A DNA stretch of 64,000 nucleotides from Akkermansiaceae bacterium UBA956. Lineage in GTDB: Bacteria > Verrucomicrobiota > Verrucomicrobiia > Verrucomicrobiales > Akkermansiaceae. Shown here piece by piece: positions 9,995 through 20,320 of the stretch; within the stretch, counting starts at the first letter, position 1; the number at the start of each line of letters is the position of its first letter. The DNA lies in NCBI GenBank assembly GCA_002293145.1, contig DBCO01000002.1, forward strand, positions 38,261 to 102,260. The letters are read 5' to 3'. The notes under the pieces are model-generated. The model made no database searches. It saw only the letters and a list, made by a program, of their open reading frames with translations, and was not told the DNA's origin. The translations under genes were made by a program, and so were the position numbers.

Positions 9995-12631
9995 ATGTCA
10001 GATCTCCCACCATCGCAAGAAACCCAAGCCATTCCAGAAAACCTGAAAAGGTTGCTAAATGAGTATCGTCGCAAGCTCTGGCGTGCCAAAATTTTCGAGG
10101 CAATCTTGGCGGGCGTACTCGGGCTTTTACTCTCGTTCTTGATCGTTTTCACTCTCGATCGTTTCATTCAAACTTCTGCCCTGCTGCGCCTTTGCATCTT
10201 GCTTGGCGGCACCTCGCTGCTTGCGGTTTTCGCGCCTTATTGGATGCGGCGGTGGATATGGGGACATCGTCGCGAAAATGAACTGGCCCGCCTCATCGCA
10301 GCCAAGCACCCAGACCTCGGCGATCGACTCTTGGGCATCATCGAGCTCCAAGAGCAAACCGAAGAGAAAGAATCGCTATCCCCTCGCCTGCGGCTTGCCG
10401 CCATGGAAACCGTGGCTGCCGATGCCGAAAAGCAGGGCCTTAGTTCGGCGCTTCCCGGCAACTGGATCAAGAAAGCCCTTTTCGCCACGATCCTTCTCGG
10501 CGGCGCCGCCGTTGCGGGCTTTATACTCGCGCCAAAGGCTGGTGTCAATGCCCTGCAACGCTGGGCGATGCCCCTCCAAGAAACCGAGCGCTACACTTTT
10601 ACCAAACTCGATAACATTCCCAACAATCTGGTCGTCGCCCACGGCGAAGCATTCGATCTCGTCGTCCATCTCGCGGCAAACTCCGCGTGGCAACCCGATC
10701 AAGGCCTCGTTCGCTTCGGTGCATTGCCTACCATTTCCGCCAATTTGCAAGGGACATCCTACACCTTTTCTCTCCCCGCCCAAATCGTTCCCGGTAAACT
10801 TCAATTGTCCATCGGCGATGCTCGACACACCATTCGCGTCGAGCCCACCCTGCGTCCGTCGATAGACTTCGCCAACGCCGAGATCGTTTTTCCATCGTAT
10901 CTGCAGCGCGGCGATGAAACCATCGACCTCAAAACAGGAGTAGCCACTGTGGTCGAGGGCTCAAAGCTTACCATCACACTCAATGCCTCGCGCGCACTTG
11001 GTACAGCCACTCTCGGCCCGATCACGCATGTGGTCAATCCTGATACAGAGCCCGCAAAGATACCCAAGCCCAATTTCACAGAAAGCCTGCGCATCGAGAA
11101 AAACACTGCTACTAGCTCTCCCCTGCCCGTTGCCCTCAGCTCATACGATGTGCCATTCACCTGGACCGATGAATTTGGACTCAAAGGAGATAGCACTTTT
11201 AAGCTCCGAGTTGAGGCGATCAAAGATACGCCGCCCTCCGCCTACATTCAAGGCGTCGAGCGTCAGATCGTCATCCTTCCCGAGGAAACCATTGAGTTCG
11301 ATGCCCTCGCCGAAGACGACTTCGGACTGAAGGAACTAGGGATCGAGTGGTATGGGGAGGCAAGCAACACGGCCACACCATCAGGCCTCGCCAAAGGCGA
11401 AATGAAGCTCATGCGCGGTGCTCCAGCGGAACGTCGTCTCATAAGCAAAACCGCATTCTGCCCTGCCACGCAGAAAATTACTCCGCAGAAGCTTATACTC
11501 CGCGCATACACCCTCGACTACCTACCTATGCGTGGACGATTGTATTCCGAACCCATCACACTTTTCATTCTCACTCGAGATGAACACGCACAGATGCTCA
11601 AAAATCAATTCGATCGCGTCATCGGCGAACTCGAAGATGCCACGCGTCGCGAACAAAATGCCTACGAGGAGAACCAACGCCTTGAACGACTTGCTCCCGA
11701 AGAATTGCAAAAAGAAGAAAATCGCAAACGCATCGAGAACCAACAAAAAGCCGAGCAAGAAAACAAACAACGCATCGAGGATCTCGAAAAACGTATGGAG
11801 CAGCTCCTCAAAGATTCCACCCGAAATGGCGACATCGATAAAGAAAGCATGAAAAAAATGGCCGAGACGATGAAGTCACTCGGTGAGCTATCCAAACAAG
11901 ACATGCCCAAAGTCGAAGGCAAACTCAGCGACGCTCAACAGCAAAACAACACTCCTGAGCAGAGCAAAAAAGACGTAGAAAAAGCCGTCGAGGAACAGAA
12001 AAAAGTTGTCAAAAAAATGCAGCAAGCACTAGAAAAAGCACGTGATGCGAATAAAAACATGGAGGCTTCCACTTTTGTCAATCGACTCAAGCGCGCTGCC
12101 ACTGAGGAGGAGTCCATAGCAGCTGCCCTAATCGAAAAATCACAACTCGCCGCTGGCATGCCGGCCGCCAAGGTTGACCCTAGCGTTCTCAGCGTTTTGC
12201 AAGAAGTCGAAGTTAAGCAATCGAACAATGCCTCTGACATCCGCTGGCTACAAGAGGATCTCGGACATTTCTTCACCCGCACGAACAAAGAAGTCTACCA
12301 GGAAATTCTCGATGCTATGCGCAAAGGCAACATCGATTCTTCACTCGAAGAATTGCGCGAACTCATGCGCATGAATCACACCTTCCGCTCAGCCAATGCA
12401 GCCACATACTGGGCCAAAGAGCTTCGCGCATGGGCGAAAAAACTCGAAGGTGAAAAAGATGAAAATGGTGGCGGCAATGGAGGAGGTGGCGACTCCCCCA
12501 ACCCTGAAGACGAAGACTTTGAATTCATGCTGCGCGTGATGAAGCTGATCCAAAGCGAACAAGACCTCCGTGCTTCCACTCGTGCTCTTGAGGAAATGAA
12601 ACGTTCAGCCAAGCTCCAAAATCAACCCTAA
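9995..12631 (+). CDS. DUF4175-like membrane-anchored protein
   Basis: 878-aa protein with two or three N-terminal membrane helices (ILAGVLGLLLSFLIVFTLDR; then LCILLGGTSLLAVFAPYW) and a third at about residue 170 (ALFATILLGGAAVAGFIL). A beta-rich extracytoplasmic region follows, then a long, highly charged coiled coil (about residues 530-720). It ends in a helical tail with a Gly/Asn-rich linker. Layout and context match DUF4175 proteins of PVC bacteria, whose function is unknown. The ATG at 9995 is preferred to a frame 33 codons longer because the upstream residues are low-complexity. It forms a two-gene unit with the secreted protein 8 bp downstream. Confidence 0.75.
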   Translation: MSDLPPSQETQAIPENLKRLLNEYRRKLWRAKIFEAILAGVLGLLLSFLIVFTLDRFIQTSALLRLCILLGGTSLLAVFAPYWMRRWIWGHRRENELARLIAAKHPDLGDRLLGIIELQEQTEEKESLSPRLRLAAMETVAADAEKQGLSSALPGNWIKKALFATILLGGAAVAGFILAPKAGVNALQRWAMPLQETERYTFTKLDNIPNNLVVAHGEAFDLVVHLAANSAWQPDQGLVRFGALPTISANLQGTSYTFSLPAQIVPGKLQLSIGDARHTIRVEPTLRPSIDFANAEIVFPSYLQRGDETIDLKTGVATVVEGSKLTITLNASRALGTATLGPITHVVNPDTEPAKIPKPNFTESLRIEKNTATSSPLPVALSSYDVPFTWTDEFGLKGDSTFKLRVEAIKDTPPSAYIQGVERQIVILPEETIEFDALAEDDFGLKELGIEWYGEASNTATPSGLAKGEMKLMRGAPAERRLISKTAFCPATQKITPQKLILRAYTLDYLPMRGRLYSEPITLFILTRDEHAQMLKNQFDRVIGELEDATRREQNAYEENQRLERLAPEELQKEENRKRIENQQKAEQENKQRIEDLEKRMEQLLKDSTRNGDIDKESMKKMAETMKSLGELSKQDMPKVEGKLSDAQQQNNTPEQSKKDVEKAVEEQKKVVKKMQQALEKARDANKNMEASTFVNRLKRAATEEESIAAALIEKSQLAAGMPAAKVDPSVLSVLQEVEVKQSNNASDIRWLQEDLGHFFTRTNKEVYQEILDAMRKGNIDSSLEELRELMRMNHTFRSANAATYWAKELRAWAKKLEGEKDENGGGNGGGGDSPNPEDEDFEFMLRVMKLIQSEQDLRASTRALEEMKRSAKLQNQP

Positions 12632-12639
12632 CAAATTTC

Positions 12640-13272
12640 ATGAACCATACAGCATTCATTTTTCTTGCCTGCATAGCCTCATTGATCCCGGCCTTTGCAC
12701 AAGATCAAACCGCGGAGAAAAAACCCAAGGTCGATACCGCGGAGATTTTATCACAACATCTCAAAGGCGCGGAGAGCGTTGCCGACAAGCAAGATCAATT
12801 GGCGGCCATGGTGCAGCAATTGAAAATTGAGCAAACCAACGGTGACGTGATCAAGCTACTCGACGAAGTGGAATTCATGATGGATGACGCGACAGAAATG
12901 CTGCTCGATGCCGAGACTGGTGGCGAGACTATCGCCGCGCAAACCGAAGTGATTGAGAAAATTTTTGAAGCAGCCAAGAAAAAGCAAGGCAGCGAAGGCC
13001 AAGGGGCCCAAGGCATGATGGAAATGATGAAGCGCATGATGGGCGAAGGCGCCGAAGGCGATAAGAAAAAGCCTGGCAAAAAACCCGGTGACAAACCCGG
13101 CGAAGGCATGAAAGGCGAATCCGATACTGCAAACTCCGCTAATGCGGGCGCTGCCAATGGCCAGAAGGTAGAAGAACGTCGTGTGCCCAAGGCATCAGGC
13201 CTCACCGATCAAGCATTCCCGGAAGAATATCGCAAGGCACTCGATGCATACAACCGTAATCTAACGAAATAA
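12640..13272 (+). CDS. Secreted acidic/lysine-rich helical protein
   Basis: 210 aa with a signal peptide (MNHTAFIFLACIASLIPAFA, cleavage after AFA). The mature part is helical and charged, with a low-complexity Gly/Lys/Met stretch at about residues 115-160 (KKPGKKPGDKPGEGMKG). No catalytic motif is visible. Its position right after the DUF4175 gene suggests the two act together at the envelope. In PVC genomes such pairs are common, but no role is established. Confidence 0.65.
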   Translation: MNHTAFIFLACIASLIPAFAQDQTAEKKPKVDTAEILSQHLKGAESVADKQDQLAAMVQQLKIEQTNGDVIKLLDEVEFMMDDATEMLLDAETGGETIAAQTEVIEKIFEAAKKKQGSEGQGAQGMMEMMKRMMGEGAEGDKKKPGKKPGDKPGEGMKGESDTANSANAGAANGQKVEERRVPKASGLTDQAFPEEYRKALDAYNRNLTK

Positions 13273-13276
13273 TCCT

Positions 13277-14077
13277 ATGGCCTATCTCGAACTCCGCAAT
13301 CTCCAAACACATTTCCGCAAAAATGGTGGCTCGATTTTTTCGCCCAAGGTCGAAACCATACGCGCCGTCGATGATGTTTCCCTCTCAATCGAAAAGGGCG
13401 AAATCCTCGGCTTGGTCGGCGAATCCGGTTGCGGCAAGTCCACTCTCTCCCGCACCGTGATGCAACTGCTGCGTCCAACTTCAGGCGAGGTGTTCTTAAA
13501 CAATGAATCACTGACTGATCTGAGTTCGATTGAAGTGCGCAAACGTCGCTTGGATTTTCAAATGATCTTTCAAGACCCTTACGCCTCACTCAATCCTCGG
13601 ATGACGATTTTTTCGACCATCGAGGAAGCCATCAAGCAACGCCATCCGCTGATCAAAGGCAAAGAGACCGAAGAGCGCATCATTCGCTTGATGGAAACCG
13701 TAGGACTCGATCCTGCAGTGATGAAAAAATACCCGCACGAGTTTTCCGGCGGTCAGCGCCAACGCATCGCCATCGCCCGCGCCTTAGCACCCGAACCGAA
13801 ATTGATCATCGCCGATGAACCAGTTTCTGCACTGGATGTTTCGATCCAATCACAAATTCTCAACCTTCTGCGGCAACTGCGCGATGATTACCAATTGACG
13901 ATGATTTTCATCTCCCACGATCTTGGTGTCGTGCGCTACATCGCCGATCGCATCGCCGTGATGTATCGCGGAAAAATCGTCGAATACGGCGAAGCCGAAA
14001 GCGTGTTTCACAATCCGCAACACGACTACACCAAACGCCTCCTCAGCGCGATCCCCAAGCTTCCGGCAACGGCGTAA
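13277..14077 (+). CDS. Peptide/nickel-type ABC transporter ATPase
   Basis: 266-aa ABC ATPase of the OppF/DppF class. Walker A is GESGCGKST, the Q-loop stretch is MIFQDPYASLNPRMT, the signature is EFSGGQRQRIAIARAL, Walker B is LIIADEPVSALD, and the H-loop is IFISHD. The C-terminus keeps the HDYTKRLLSAIP segment typical of oligopeptide ATPases. No permease, binding protein or second ATPase is adjacent, so it is an orphan here. It starts 4 bp after the previous stop and may be co-transcribed with the DUF4175 pair. Confidence 0.9.
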   Translation: MAYLELRNLQTHFRKNGGSIFSPKVETIRAVDDVSLSIEKGEILGLVGESGCGKSTLSRTVMQLLRPTSGEVFLNNESLTDLSSIEVRKRRLDFQMIFQDPYASLNPRMTIFSTIEEAIKQRHPLIKGKETEERIIRLMETVGLDPAVMKKYPHEFSGGQRQRIAIARALAPEPKLIIADEPVSALDVSIQSQILNLLRQLRDDYQLTMIFISHDLGVVRYIADRIAVMYRGKIVEYGEAESVFHNPQHDYTKRLLSAIPKLPATA

Positions 14078-14104
14078 TCAATTAAAGGCAACACGCAAAG
14101 CACC

Positions 14105-16636
14105 TCACTCAAATCGCACCGTTTCACGCAAAGCAATGCGATCGGAAGAGCCGCCGACGCGGATTTCATAGTCACCGGCATCCATCACAAATTGTTGCTG
14201 CGCTTCGTTCCAAAAACCTAATTTGCTGCGATCCAAAATCAGCTTTACGACTTTACTCTCTCCTGCCTTCAAGCTGACGCGCTGAAATCCACGCAACTGC
14301 ATCTCGGGGCGGACCTCTTTCACTACGGGACTTTTCACATAAAGTTGCACCACTTCATCACCTGCGCGTTGGCCATCATTGCGAACTTTCACCGTGACTT
14401 CGTTCGATGCCGCATCGACATGCAAATTGGAATACGCAAAACTAGTGTAGCTCAGTCCATGACCAAAGGCATAGTGCGGCTTGCCGCGCACATACATGTA
14501 GGTAAAGCCCTTGCTGATGTCGTATTCATCTTGCGGCGGCACTTGTTTCTCCGAGGCATAGACTGTGTGAGGCAAACGCCCTGCGGGGTTGATCGTTCCT
14601 AACAAAACATCAGCGATCGCGTTGCCATATTCGTCACCTCCCCACCATGCTTGCAACATCGCCGGTGCTTTTTCTTTCAAACTAGGCACAGTCAAGGGAC
14701 CAGCCGACATCTGCATAATGATGGTGCGCGGATTGGCTGCGATCACTCGCAATGCCAATTCTTCTTGCTTACCTGTTAGGCCGAGCGTTTCGCGATCATT
14801 GCCTTCTTGCTCCACACGCTCATTGGTGCCTATGCAAACAATCGCCACATCAGCCTTGCGCGCTAACTCCACGGCGTCCAACAATCGATCCGCTTCGCTG
14901 TGTGTCTGATATTCAACGGATTCTAGCTCAAAAGATTTTTCTTCGGCACCGCGAAGTTCGAGACAATCAAAATGCCCATCTGAGCCAGAACTCGCCGCAT
15001 TTTTTCCGACTAAGGTGAATCCCAACTCAGAATGACCTTTTTCTAACACAACATCAGAAAATTCAGCCACCACCGCATACGCTTCCGCAGCGCGGTAGAA
15101 GTCGATCACTTCGCCAACAGACTTACCATTTATCGAGCATTGATAACGACCACGACTGGGAAAATGCTTTCCATGCAAGCGCAACGAATACGTTCCCGCC
15201 TTACTGATGGGGATGCGAAAGCTGATGCGATCGCCATTTTTTTCTGCAAGAAATTTCACACTGGCACCACCACGAAAACCTGGCTCGCGATCCACACGCA
15301 CGGCGACGTCGGCTCCATCGAGCACGCCGCAGCCTTTGGCGTAATCCACCTGCACACCATCGCCAAAGCGATTTTTTAATCCCTGCAAAGCCGACACTGT
15401 CGTTCCGGTGGCACCGTTGTAGTTATTCAACACCACTCGATCCGCCAGCGGACCAATTACCGCGACTCGCTTGATCGCTGCGCGATCTAAGGGCAACAGG
15501 GCATTTTTATTTTCTAACAAAACGATACTTTGCTGTGAAGACTTCAAAGATAGCTTTCTGTGTGCTTCCGAACCGACCACTTGGGGTGAAATCTTGCTAA
15601 AAGGAACGCTCGAAAATTCATCGAAGTCGCCCAAGCGAAAACGCACCATCATCACACGGCGCACCGCATCATTGAGTCGTGCCTCGGTCAGCTTGCCCTG
15701 CTTCACGGCTTGCGGAATGTGTTGAGCATACTCTTTGTCAGAAAAATCACATCCTGCCATCACCGAGCGCGCCACGGCATCGACGTAATCCATTTTCCCT
15801 TTACCATGACCATCAACCATGGTTTTCACACCACCCAAATCAGAGACCACAAATCCTTCATGTTGCCATTCCTCTTTGAGCACTTTGGTCAATAGCCAAT
15901 GGTTTACATTGTTCGGTGTGCCATTGATGGCGTTGTAGCTCGCCATCAAGGATTGCGCTTTTGCCTCCACCACCGCATCACGAAAATGCGGCAACCAATA
16001 CTCGCGCAACATGCGCTCACTGACTGTGGTATCGAGCGCCGTTCGCCCGTGCTCGACATTGTTGACGGCATAGTGTTTCAAGGTCGCAGCTACTTTCAAG
16101 TAGCGCGGATCATCACCCTGCAATCCACGCACGTAAGCCACCGCCATGCGGCCTGTGAGATACGGATCTTCGCCCCAGGCTTCGTGATTCCGCCCCCAAT
16201 AGGGATTGCGACCAATGTTGATCACCGGAGCGCGATAGATCAGCCCCTTGTGCTCCCCTGCCGCCTTGGGATCGATTTTCCATCCATTGTAAATCCCCCG
16301 CGCTTCATCGGACAATGCCGTCGCCACCTCATGCACCAAGTCCTGATTCCATGTCGCCGACATCGCAACGCACACGGGAAACAGTGTGGCGGCACGATCC
16401 CATTTCACACCATTGAGACACTGATTCCATTGGTCTGATCGAATTGAAAATCGCTCGATCGTTTCCCCTTTGTGATCGAGAAACATCGCTTTTTCTTCAA
16501 TCGTCATCCGGTCTAACAGATCATCAACACGCTCTGACCAGGGCTTTGTCGCATCGCGGTAAGCAGGTGAATCTTCCACCGCATGGAGAGGAAGAGCCAA
16601 GCAAAATGCAGAGGTCAGAAGCAAGATTCGTTTCAT
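14105..16636 (-). CDS. Secreted GH3 beta-glucosidase family enzyme
   Basis: 843-aa glycoside hydrolase family 3 enzyme with signal peptide MKRILLLTSAFCLALPLHA, acting outside the cytoplasm on beta-linked oligosaccharides. The barrel carries APVINIGRNPYWGRNHEAWGEDPYL and the nucleophile segment FVVSDLGGVKTM, where most family members have SDW, so L replaces W. An inserted beta-sandwich of about 130 residues (PA14- or CBM-like, about residues 460-580) interrupts the second domain. A fibronectin-III-like domain ends the protein. Exact specificity cannot be read. It is convergent with the ABC ATPase and heads a sugar-catabolism island. Confidence 0.88.
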   Translation of the reverse strand: MKRILLLTSAFCLALPLHAVEDSPAYRDATKPWSERVDDLLDRMTIEEKAMFLDHKGETIERFSIRSDQWNQCLNGVKWDRAATLFPVCVAMSATWNQDLVHEVATALSDEARGIYNGWKIDPKAAGEHKGLIYRAPVINIGRNPYWGRNHEAWGEDPYLTGRMAVAYVRGLQGDDPRYLKVAATLKHYAVNNVEHGRTALDTTVSERMLREYWLPHFRDAVVEAKAQSLMASYNAINGTPNNVNHWLLTKVLKEEWQHEGFVVSDLGGVKTMVDGHGKGKMDYVDAVARSVMAGCDFSDKEYAQHIPQAVKQGKLTEARLNDAVRRVMMVRFRLGDFDEFSSVPFSKISPQVVGSEAHRKLSLKSSQQSIVLLENKNALLPLDRAAIKRVAVIGPLADRVVLNNYNGATGTTVSALQGLKNRFGDGVQVDYAKGCGVLDGADVAVRVDREPGFRGGASVKFLAEKNGDRISFRIPISKAGTYSLRLHGKHFPSRGRYQCSINGKSVGEVIDFYRAAEAYAVVAEFSDVVLEKGHSELGFTLVGKNAASSGSDGHFDCLELRGAEEKSFELESVEYQTHSEADRLLDAVELARKADVAIVCIGTNERVEQEGNDRETLGLTGKQEELALRVIAANPRTIIMQMSAGPLTVPSLKEKAPAMLQAWWGGDEYGNAIADVLLGTINPAGRLPHTVYASEKQVPPQDEYDISKGFTYMYVRGKPHYAFGHGLSYTSFAYSNLHVDAASNEVTVKVRNDGQRAGDEVVQLYVKSPVVKEVRPEMQLRGFQRVSLKAGESKVVKLILDRSKLGFWNEAQQQFVMDAGDYEIRVGGSSDRIALRETVRFE

Positions 16637-16809
16637 CCATCAATGTCTATCCTTTCGCCGGAAAATTTCACACCGCCCGTTGTGTCATGCGCAACATATC
16701 GATCCAAAAAATCTGTTAGAAAAGAAACAAAAAATGCGCAGAATGGGTGTTCTGCGTATTTTCTGAATCGGAGTATCGAGATTGATCAGCCTGTCTTATC
16801 ACAATCAAA

Positions 16810-17931
16810 TCAGAATCCAGATATACCCAAACGCTCTGCGATGCGTTTGGGGCGCAGCATGGCCTCGACCATACGCGCGGCCTCATCATCACCGCGCAAG
16901 TCTTTGCACTGCGGATGAGCCTCGGGGCTGGCGATGATTCCCATCTGATGCAAGGCATGAGCCGTGCTGTGCTTGTATGAAGCGGCACTGCCTTTTGCAT
17001 CGAGACGGAACACTTGGTCTTCCATCGATTGAAAGGCCTCGAACAATTTATACACTCGGGTGTCAAAACCGCCGGTTCCCGTAGGGAAACACTTGCCAGC
17101 CACATCATCATGCAACCACATATCTTTCGCCGCAGCGATCAAAGGAGCGGCACTACTCGCAGCTCCGATCAAGAGCGCTTGTCCCATTTTGATCGCTGAA
17201 GCGATGCCGAAGTCATCACCGCTATGAGGCGAAAAGTCCAAGCCGAGATCTTTTGTCATCGCCGTCCAGTAGAGGAAATGCGGTTCATCCAGCGTGCTAA
17301 CTTTACCGCCCACGAATTTTGGATGTTGCGCCAGTTGCCACAACAACCAAGGTTCATACGGTGTCGCCCACGGCACAAATGATGGCTCCAGCGCGTGCAC
17401 AATGCCAGGACGAATCAACCACTCGGCGATTTGATAGTAACCATCGCGACGACGTTGTGGATCGAGCGCATTGAGCCAACGAGAGGTCATGATCATCACC
17501 TCGCAGTTGTCATGTTCTTGTACTAAATTCATCAAGGGACGATAGCGCTCTGCGATGAATTCTGAATCATTCTCTGCACCGCGTGCCGTGATCCCCGCAA
17601 TGAATTTCATATCAGGAAAAAATCCGCGAAAGCGACGCAGCACCTCGGCATACATCTCGTTATCGAGATCGAAAATGTAGCCCGTATCCGCATTGAGCAC
17701 GGGCACGAGCTCGACGCCATAGGCATCGGCAGAATCTTTCATCCAGCGGATGCTCGCCGCAAAGCTATCCCAGTCCGGCTGACGATCCCGGAAGGGCAAA
17801 AGCACCGCCGAGCAGAGTCGCGAACGACTCTGGTGATCGACGAGCGATTCCTCACTCGTCCACGCCCATTTGGTATCTTGCCATGGGGTGTTAGGTTGCA
17901 GCTCGTGGGGATCAGATATGAGATGTTTCAT
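16810..17931 (-). CDS. DHDPS-like aldolase/lyase
   Basis: 373 aa. It resembles the dihydrodipicolinate synthase/N-acetylneuraminate lyase superfamily: LVPVLNADTGYIFDLDNE and KFIAGITARGAEN fit barrel strands. KFVGGKVSTLD carries a lysine placed like the Schiff-base residue. FSPHSGDDFGIASAIKMGQALLIGAASSAAP matches the late-barrel region. It is 5 bp downstream of the Gfo/Idh oxidoreductase on the same strand, suggesting sequential steps of sugar-acid breakdown. Substrate is unknown. Confidence 0.75.
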   Translation of the reverse strand: MKHLISDPHELQPNTPWQDTKWAWTSEESLVDHQSRSRLCSAVLLPFRDRQPDWDSFAASIRWMKDSADAYGVELVPVLNADTGYIFDLDNEMYAEVLRRFRGFFPDMKFIAGITARGAENDSEFIAERYRPLMNLVQEHDNCEVMIMTSRWLNALDPQRRRDGYYQIAEWLIRPGIVHALEPSFVPWATPYEPWLLWQLAQHPKFVGGKVSTLDEPHFLYWTAMTKDLGLDFSPHSGDDFGIASAIKMGQALLIGAASSAAPLIAAAKDMWLHDDVAGKCFPTGTGGFDTRVYKLFEAFQSMEDQVFRLDAKGSAASYKHSTAHALHQMGIIASPEAHPQCKDLRGDDEAARMVEAMLRPKRIAERLGISGF

Positions 17932-17935
17932 AAGA

Positions 17936-19087
17936 TCAAAGAGGCTCTACGTTCAACCACTTGCGTTGCTCCCAGCTTTGCAAGCCCAGTTCCGCCAACT
18001 GCACGCCCTTGGCGCCCACGCGCAAGGTGTAGGGAAACGGCTCATCACAGACCACGTGCTTGAGAAATTCTTCCCACTGAATCTTGAAGGCATTTTCATA
18101 GGTCGTAGTATCAGGCACTTCTTGCCATCCACCGAAGAAATCAATCGGCTGATCGATGTCTGGATTCCATACCGGCCGCGGAGTTGTGCCAAGGCTTTGC
18201 ACCCAGCACTTGCGCAGTCCGACGATCGCACTGCCATGAGTGCCATCGACTTGCATGGTCAACAAATCATCGCGACGCACCCTTACGGTCCACGAGCTAT
18301 TGAACTGGCAGATCACACCATTTTCTAACTCAAATGTCGCATAGCAGGCATCATCGGTGGTGCACTCATACGGCTTACCACTTTCATCCATGCGAGTAGG
18401 AATGTGAGTCGCGCCCATGCAACTCACGGCTTTGATCGGGCCGAACAAATGATCGACCACATAACGCCAGTGGCAAAGCATATCGACGATGATACCGCCG
18501 CCATCTTCTTTGCGATAATTCCATGAGGGACGTTGCAATGGTTGATCCGCATCTTCACCCGTGAAAACCCAGTAGCCGAATTCACCGCGCACGCTGAGAA
18601 TTTTCCCGAAAAATCCCTGATCGCGCAGCAACTTGAACTTGCGAATTCCCGTCAGCCACAGCTTGTCCTGCACCACGCCATTTTTCACTCCGGCATCTTC
18701 ACAGAGTTTCGCCAAACGCAAGGCCTCTGAGGTCTCGACAGCTGTCGGCTTCTCGCAATAAATCGCCTTTCCTGCCTTGACTGCTTTCTCAACAAATCCA
18801 GCACGTTGCAAGGTGCTACTGGCATCGAAAAAAATCTCGTCGTCCGGATTCGCCAACGCGGCATCGATGTCGGTGGTGTAGCGAGTGATCCCTGTGCGCT
18901 CGGCAAGTGCTTTGAGTTTATCGTGATTGCGCCCCGTGAGAATCGGGTCTGGCATGATGATCAAATCATTGCCGACTTTTAATCCCCCTTGATCGCGAAT
19001 CGCTTTGATCGAGCGGATCAAGTGCTGGTTCGTGCCCATGCGTCCCGTGACGCCGTTCATGATGATGCCAATTCTTCGTGTTTCCAT
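17936..19087 (-). CDS. Gfo/Idh/MocA family oxidoreductase
   Basis: NAD(P)-dependent sugar or cyclitol dehydrogenase, 383 aa from the ATG at 19087 (METRRIGIIMNGVTGRMG). Visible are the N-terminal Rossmann segment, DEIFFDASSTLQRAGFVEKAV, the conserved AIYCEKPTA (EKP) motif and the C-terminal GFO/IDH beta-sheet domain with GGIIVDMLCHW. No export signal is seen, unlike the GH109-like paralogue at 50950. It is probably co-transcribed with the DHDPS-like gene and divergent from the LysR regulator, which plausibly controls it. Confidence 0.88.
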   Translation of the reverse strand: METRRIGIIMNGVTGRMGTNQHLIRSIKAIRDQGGLKVGNDLIIMPDPILTGRNHDKLKALAERTGITRYTTDIDAALANPDDEIFFDASSTLQRAGFVEKAVKAGKAIYCEKPTAVETSEALRLAKLCEDAGVKNGVVQDKLWLTGIRKFKLLRDQGFFGKILSVRGEFGYWVFTGEDADQPLQRPSWNYRKEDGGGIIVDMLCHWRYVVDHLFGPIKAVSCMGATHIPTRMDESGKPYECTTDDACYATFELENGVICQFNSSWTVRVRRDDLLTMQVDGTHGSAIVGLRKCWVQSLGTTPRPVWNPDIDQPIDFFGGWQEVPDTTTYENAFKIQWEEFLKHVVCDEPFPYTLRVGAKGVQLAELGLQSWEQRKWLNVEPL

Positions 19088-19160
19088 AAGTAAAAATACC
19101 ATAGCACAAATTTTCCGCTGGTGAAACAGTATTTTCCTGCTATATCGATCGGAAAAACCG

Positions 19161-20036
19161 ATGGAACTTTATCAACTCAATTATTTTCTCGAAGCCGCAC
19201 GGCAGCGAAGTTTTACCCGTGCTGCGCGACAACTCCATCTCGCACAATCTGCTCTCAGCGAGCAAATGCGCAAGCTAGAAGATGAGCTCGGCACTCGACT
19301 ATTCGATCGATCACGCAAAGAAACCCTACTCACTCCAGCTGGTGAAGTATTGCGACAACATGCAGAAATTTTATTAGATCAAGCCTCAGCCGCGCGCCGT
19401 GCGATTCATGAACATCTGACAATGAAAACGGGGCACCTCACCATCGGAGCAATTCCCACCGTGAGTTCCTGCGTGTTACCCAATGCGATTTCGCGATTCC
19501 GCAAAAAACATCCAATGATCGAGCTATCTTTATTAGAAGGAACATCTTCGCACATCGCTCAATGGGTGGAAGAAGGCCGCGTTGATCTCGGCTTAGTGCA
19601 ATTGCCCGTGGGCGATCATGAAATGACCACCACCATTCTCTTTCGCGAGGCTTTTTCGCTACTGCTCCCCGCCGATCACCCATTCGCGAGAAAACGCAAA
19701 ATCGCGCTTTCGGCGCTACGCAACGAAACGTTCATATTCTACAAAGGAAGAGCCCGCGATGTCGTCCGTGAGGCCTGTCGCAAAGAAGGCTTTGATCCGC
19801 ATGGCGTTTGCGAAAGTGGCGAACTCGAAACCATTCGCAGTTTGGTCGGCACGGGCATGGGCATCGCCGTGCTCCCCGAACTCGCCAACAAACGCATTGC
19901 CGAGAATACTTGCGTGGTGCCTCTAAGCGATCGACCCATCGAGCGCGAAGTAGCTTTGTTAGAAAAAAAGCATCGAAGCGCCAGCCCATCAGCTCTCACC
20001 ATGAAGCGCATCTTACAAAAAATGAGGGTTCACTAA
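19161..20036 (+). CDS. LysR-family transcriptional regulator
   Basis: 291 aa. The N-terminal winged helix MELYQLNYFLEAARQRSFTR... AARQLHLAQSALSEQMRKLE is the classic LysR DNA-binding domain. A periplasmic-binding-protein-like effector domain follows from about residue 90. Its start is 73 bp from the divergent Gfo/Idh start, the normal arrangement for a LysR regulator of that operon. The inducer is unknown; a sugar acid is plausible given the neighbours. Confidence 0.93.
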   Translation: MELYQLNYFLEAARQRSFTRAARQLHLAQSALSEQMRKLEDELGTRLFDRSRKETLLTPAGEVLRQHAEILLDQASAARRAIHEHLTMKTGHLTIGAIPTVSSCVLPNAISRFRKKHPMIELSLLEGTSSHIAQWVEEGRVDLGLVQLPVGDHEMTTTILFREAFSLLLPADHPFARKRKIALSALRNETFIFYKGRARDVVREACRKEGFDPHGVCESGELETIRSLVGTGMGIAVLPELANKRIAENTCVVPLSDRPIEREVALLEKKHRSASPSALTMKRILQKMRVH

Positions 20037-20320
20037 CAGGTCATGGCCGCGTGTCGTTGATCGTTCATTTTCCTGAAATCATAGAATCTTTGAAATGCTC
20101 CGATGCGCACGGTCATCGGGCCACCGGATTCTTGTTTGACGCCGTGTGCTAACAGTAAAACATCATTTCTTCCTTTCAAAAAATCTGTTCAATCCGTTCA
20201 ATCCGTCGTTTAAAAAGCCTCAGCTCTGAGACGAGTGAAACACAAAGGCACAAAGTTTGCAGAGTGAATCGTGGAGAATTTTTCACCAACCGAATACGAT
20301 CAGTTACACCCCATAAAATG
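20037..20320. repeat. Intergenic region with AATCCGT-type nanorepeats
   Basis: 284 bp without a gene. Around 20186-20210 ATCTGTTCA-ATCCGTTCA-ATCCGT repeats with a 9-base period. About 25 bases later, ACACAAAGGCACAAAG repeats a CACAAAG unit. Similar phrases occur near 25398, 27404 and 27617. Nothing indicates an RNA gene. Confidence 0.45.

Noticed and set aside
13277..14077. Start of a peptide transporter operon
   Set aside because: The next gene is a convergent GH3 hydrolase and the upstream genes are the DUF4175 pair; no permease or binding protein is present.
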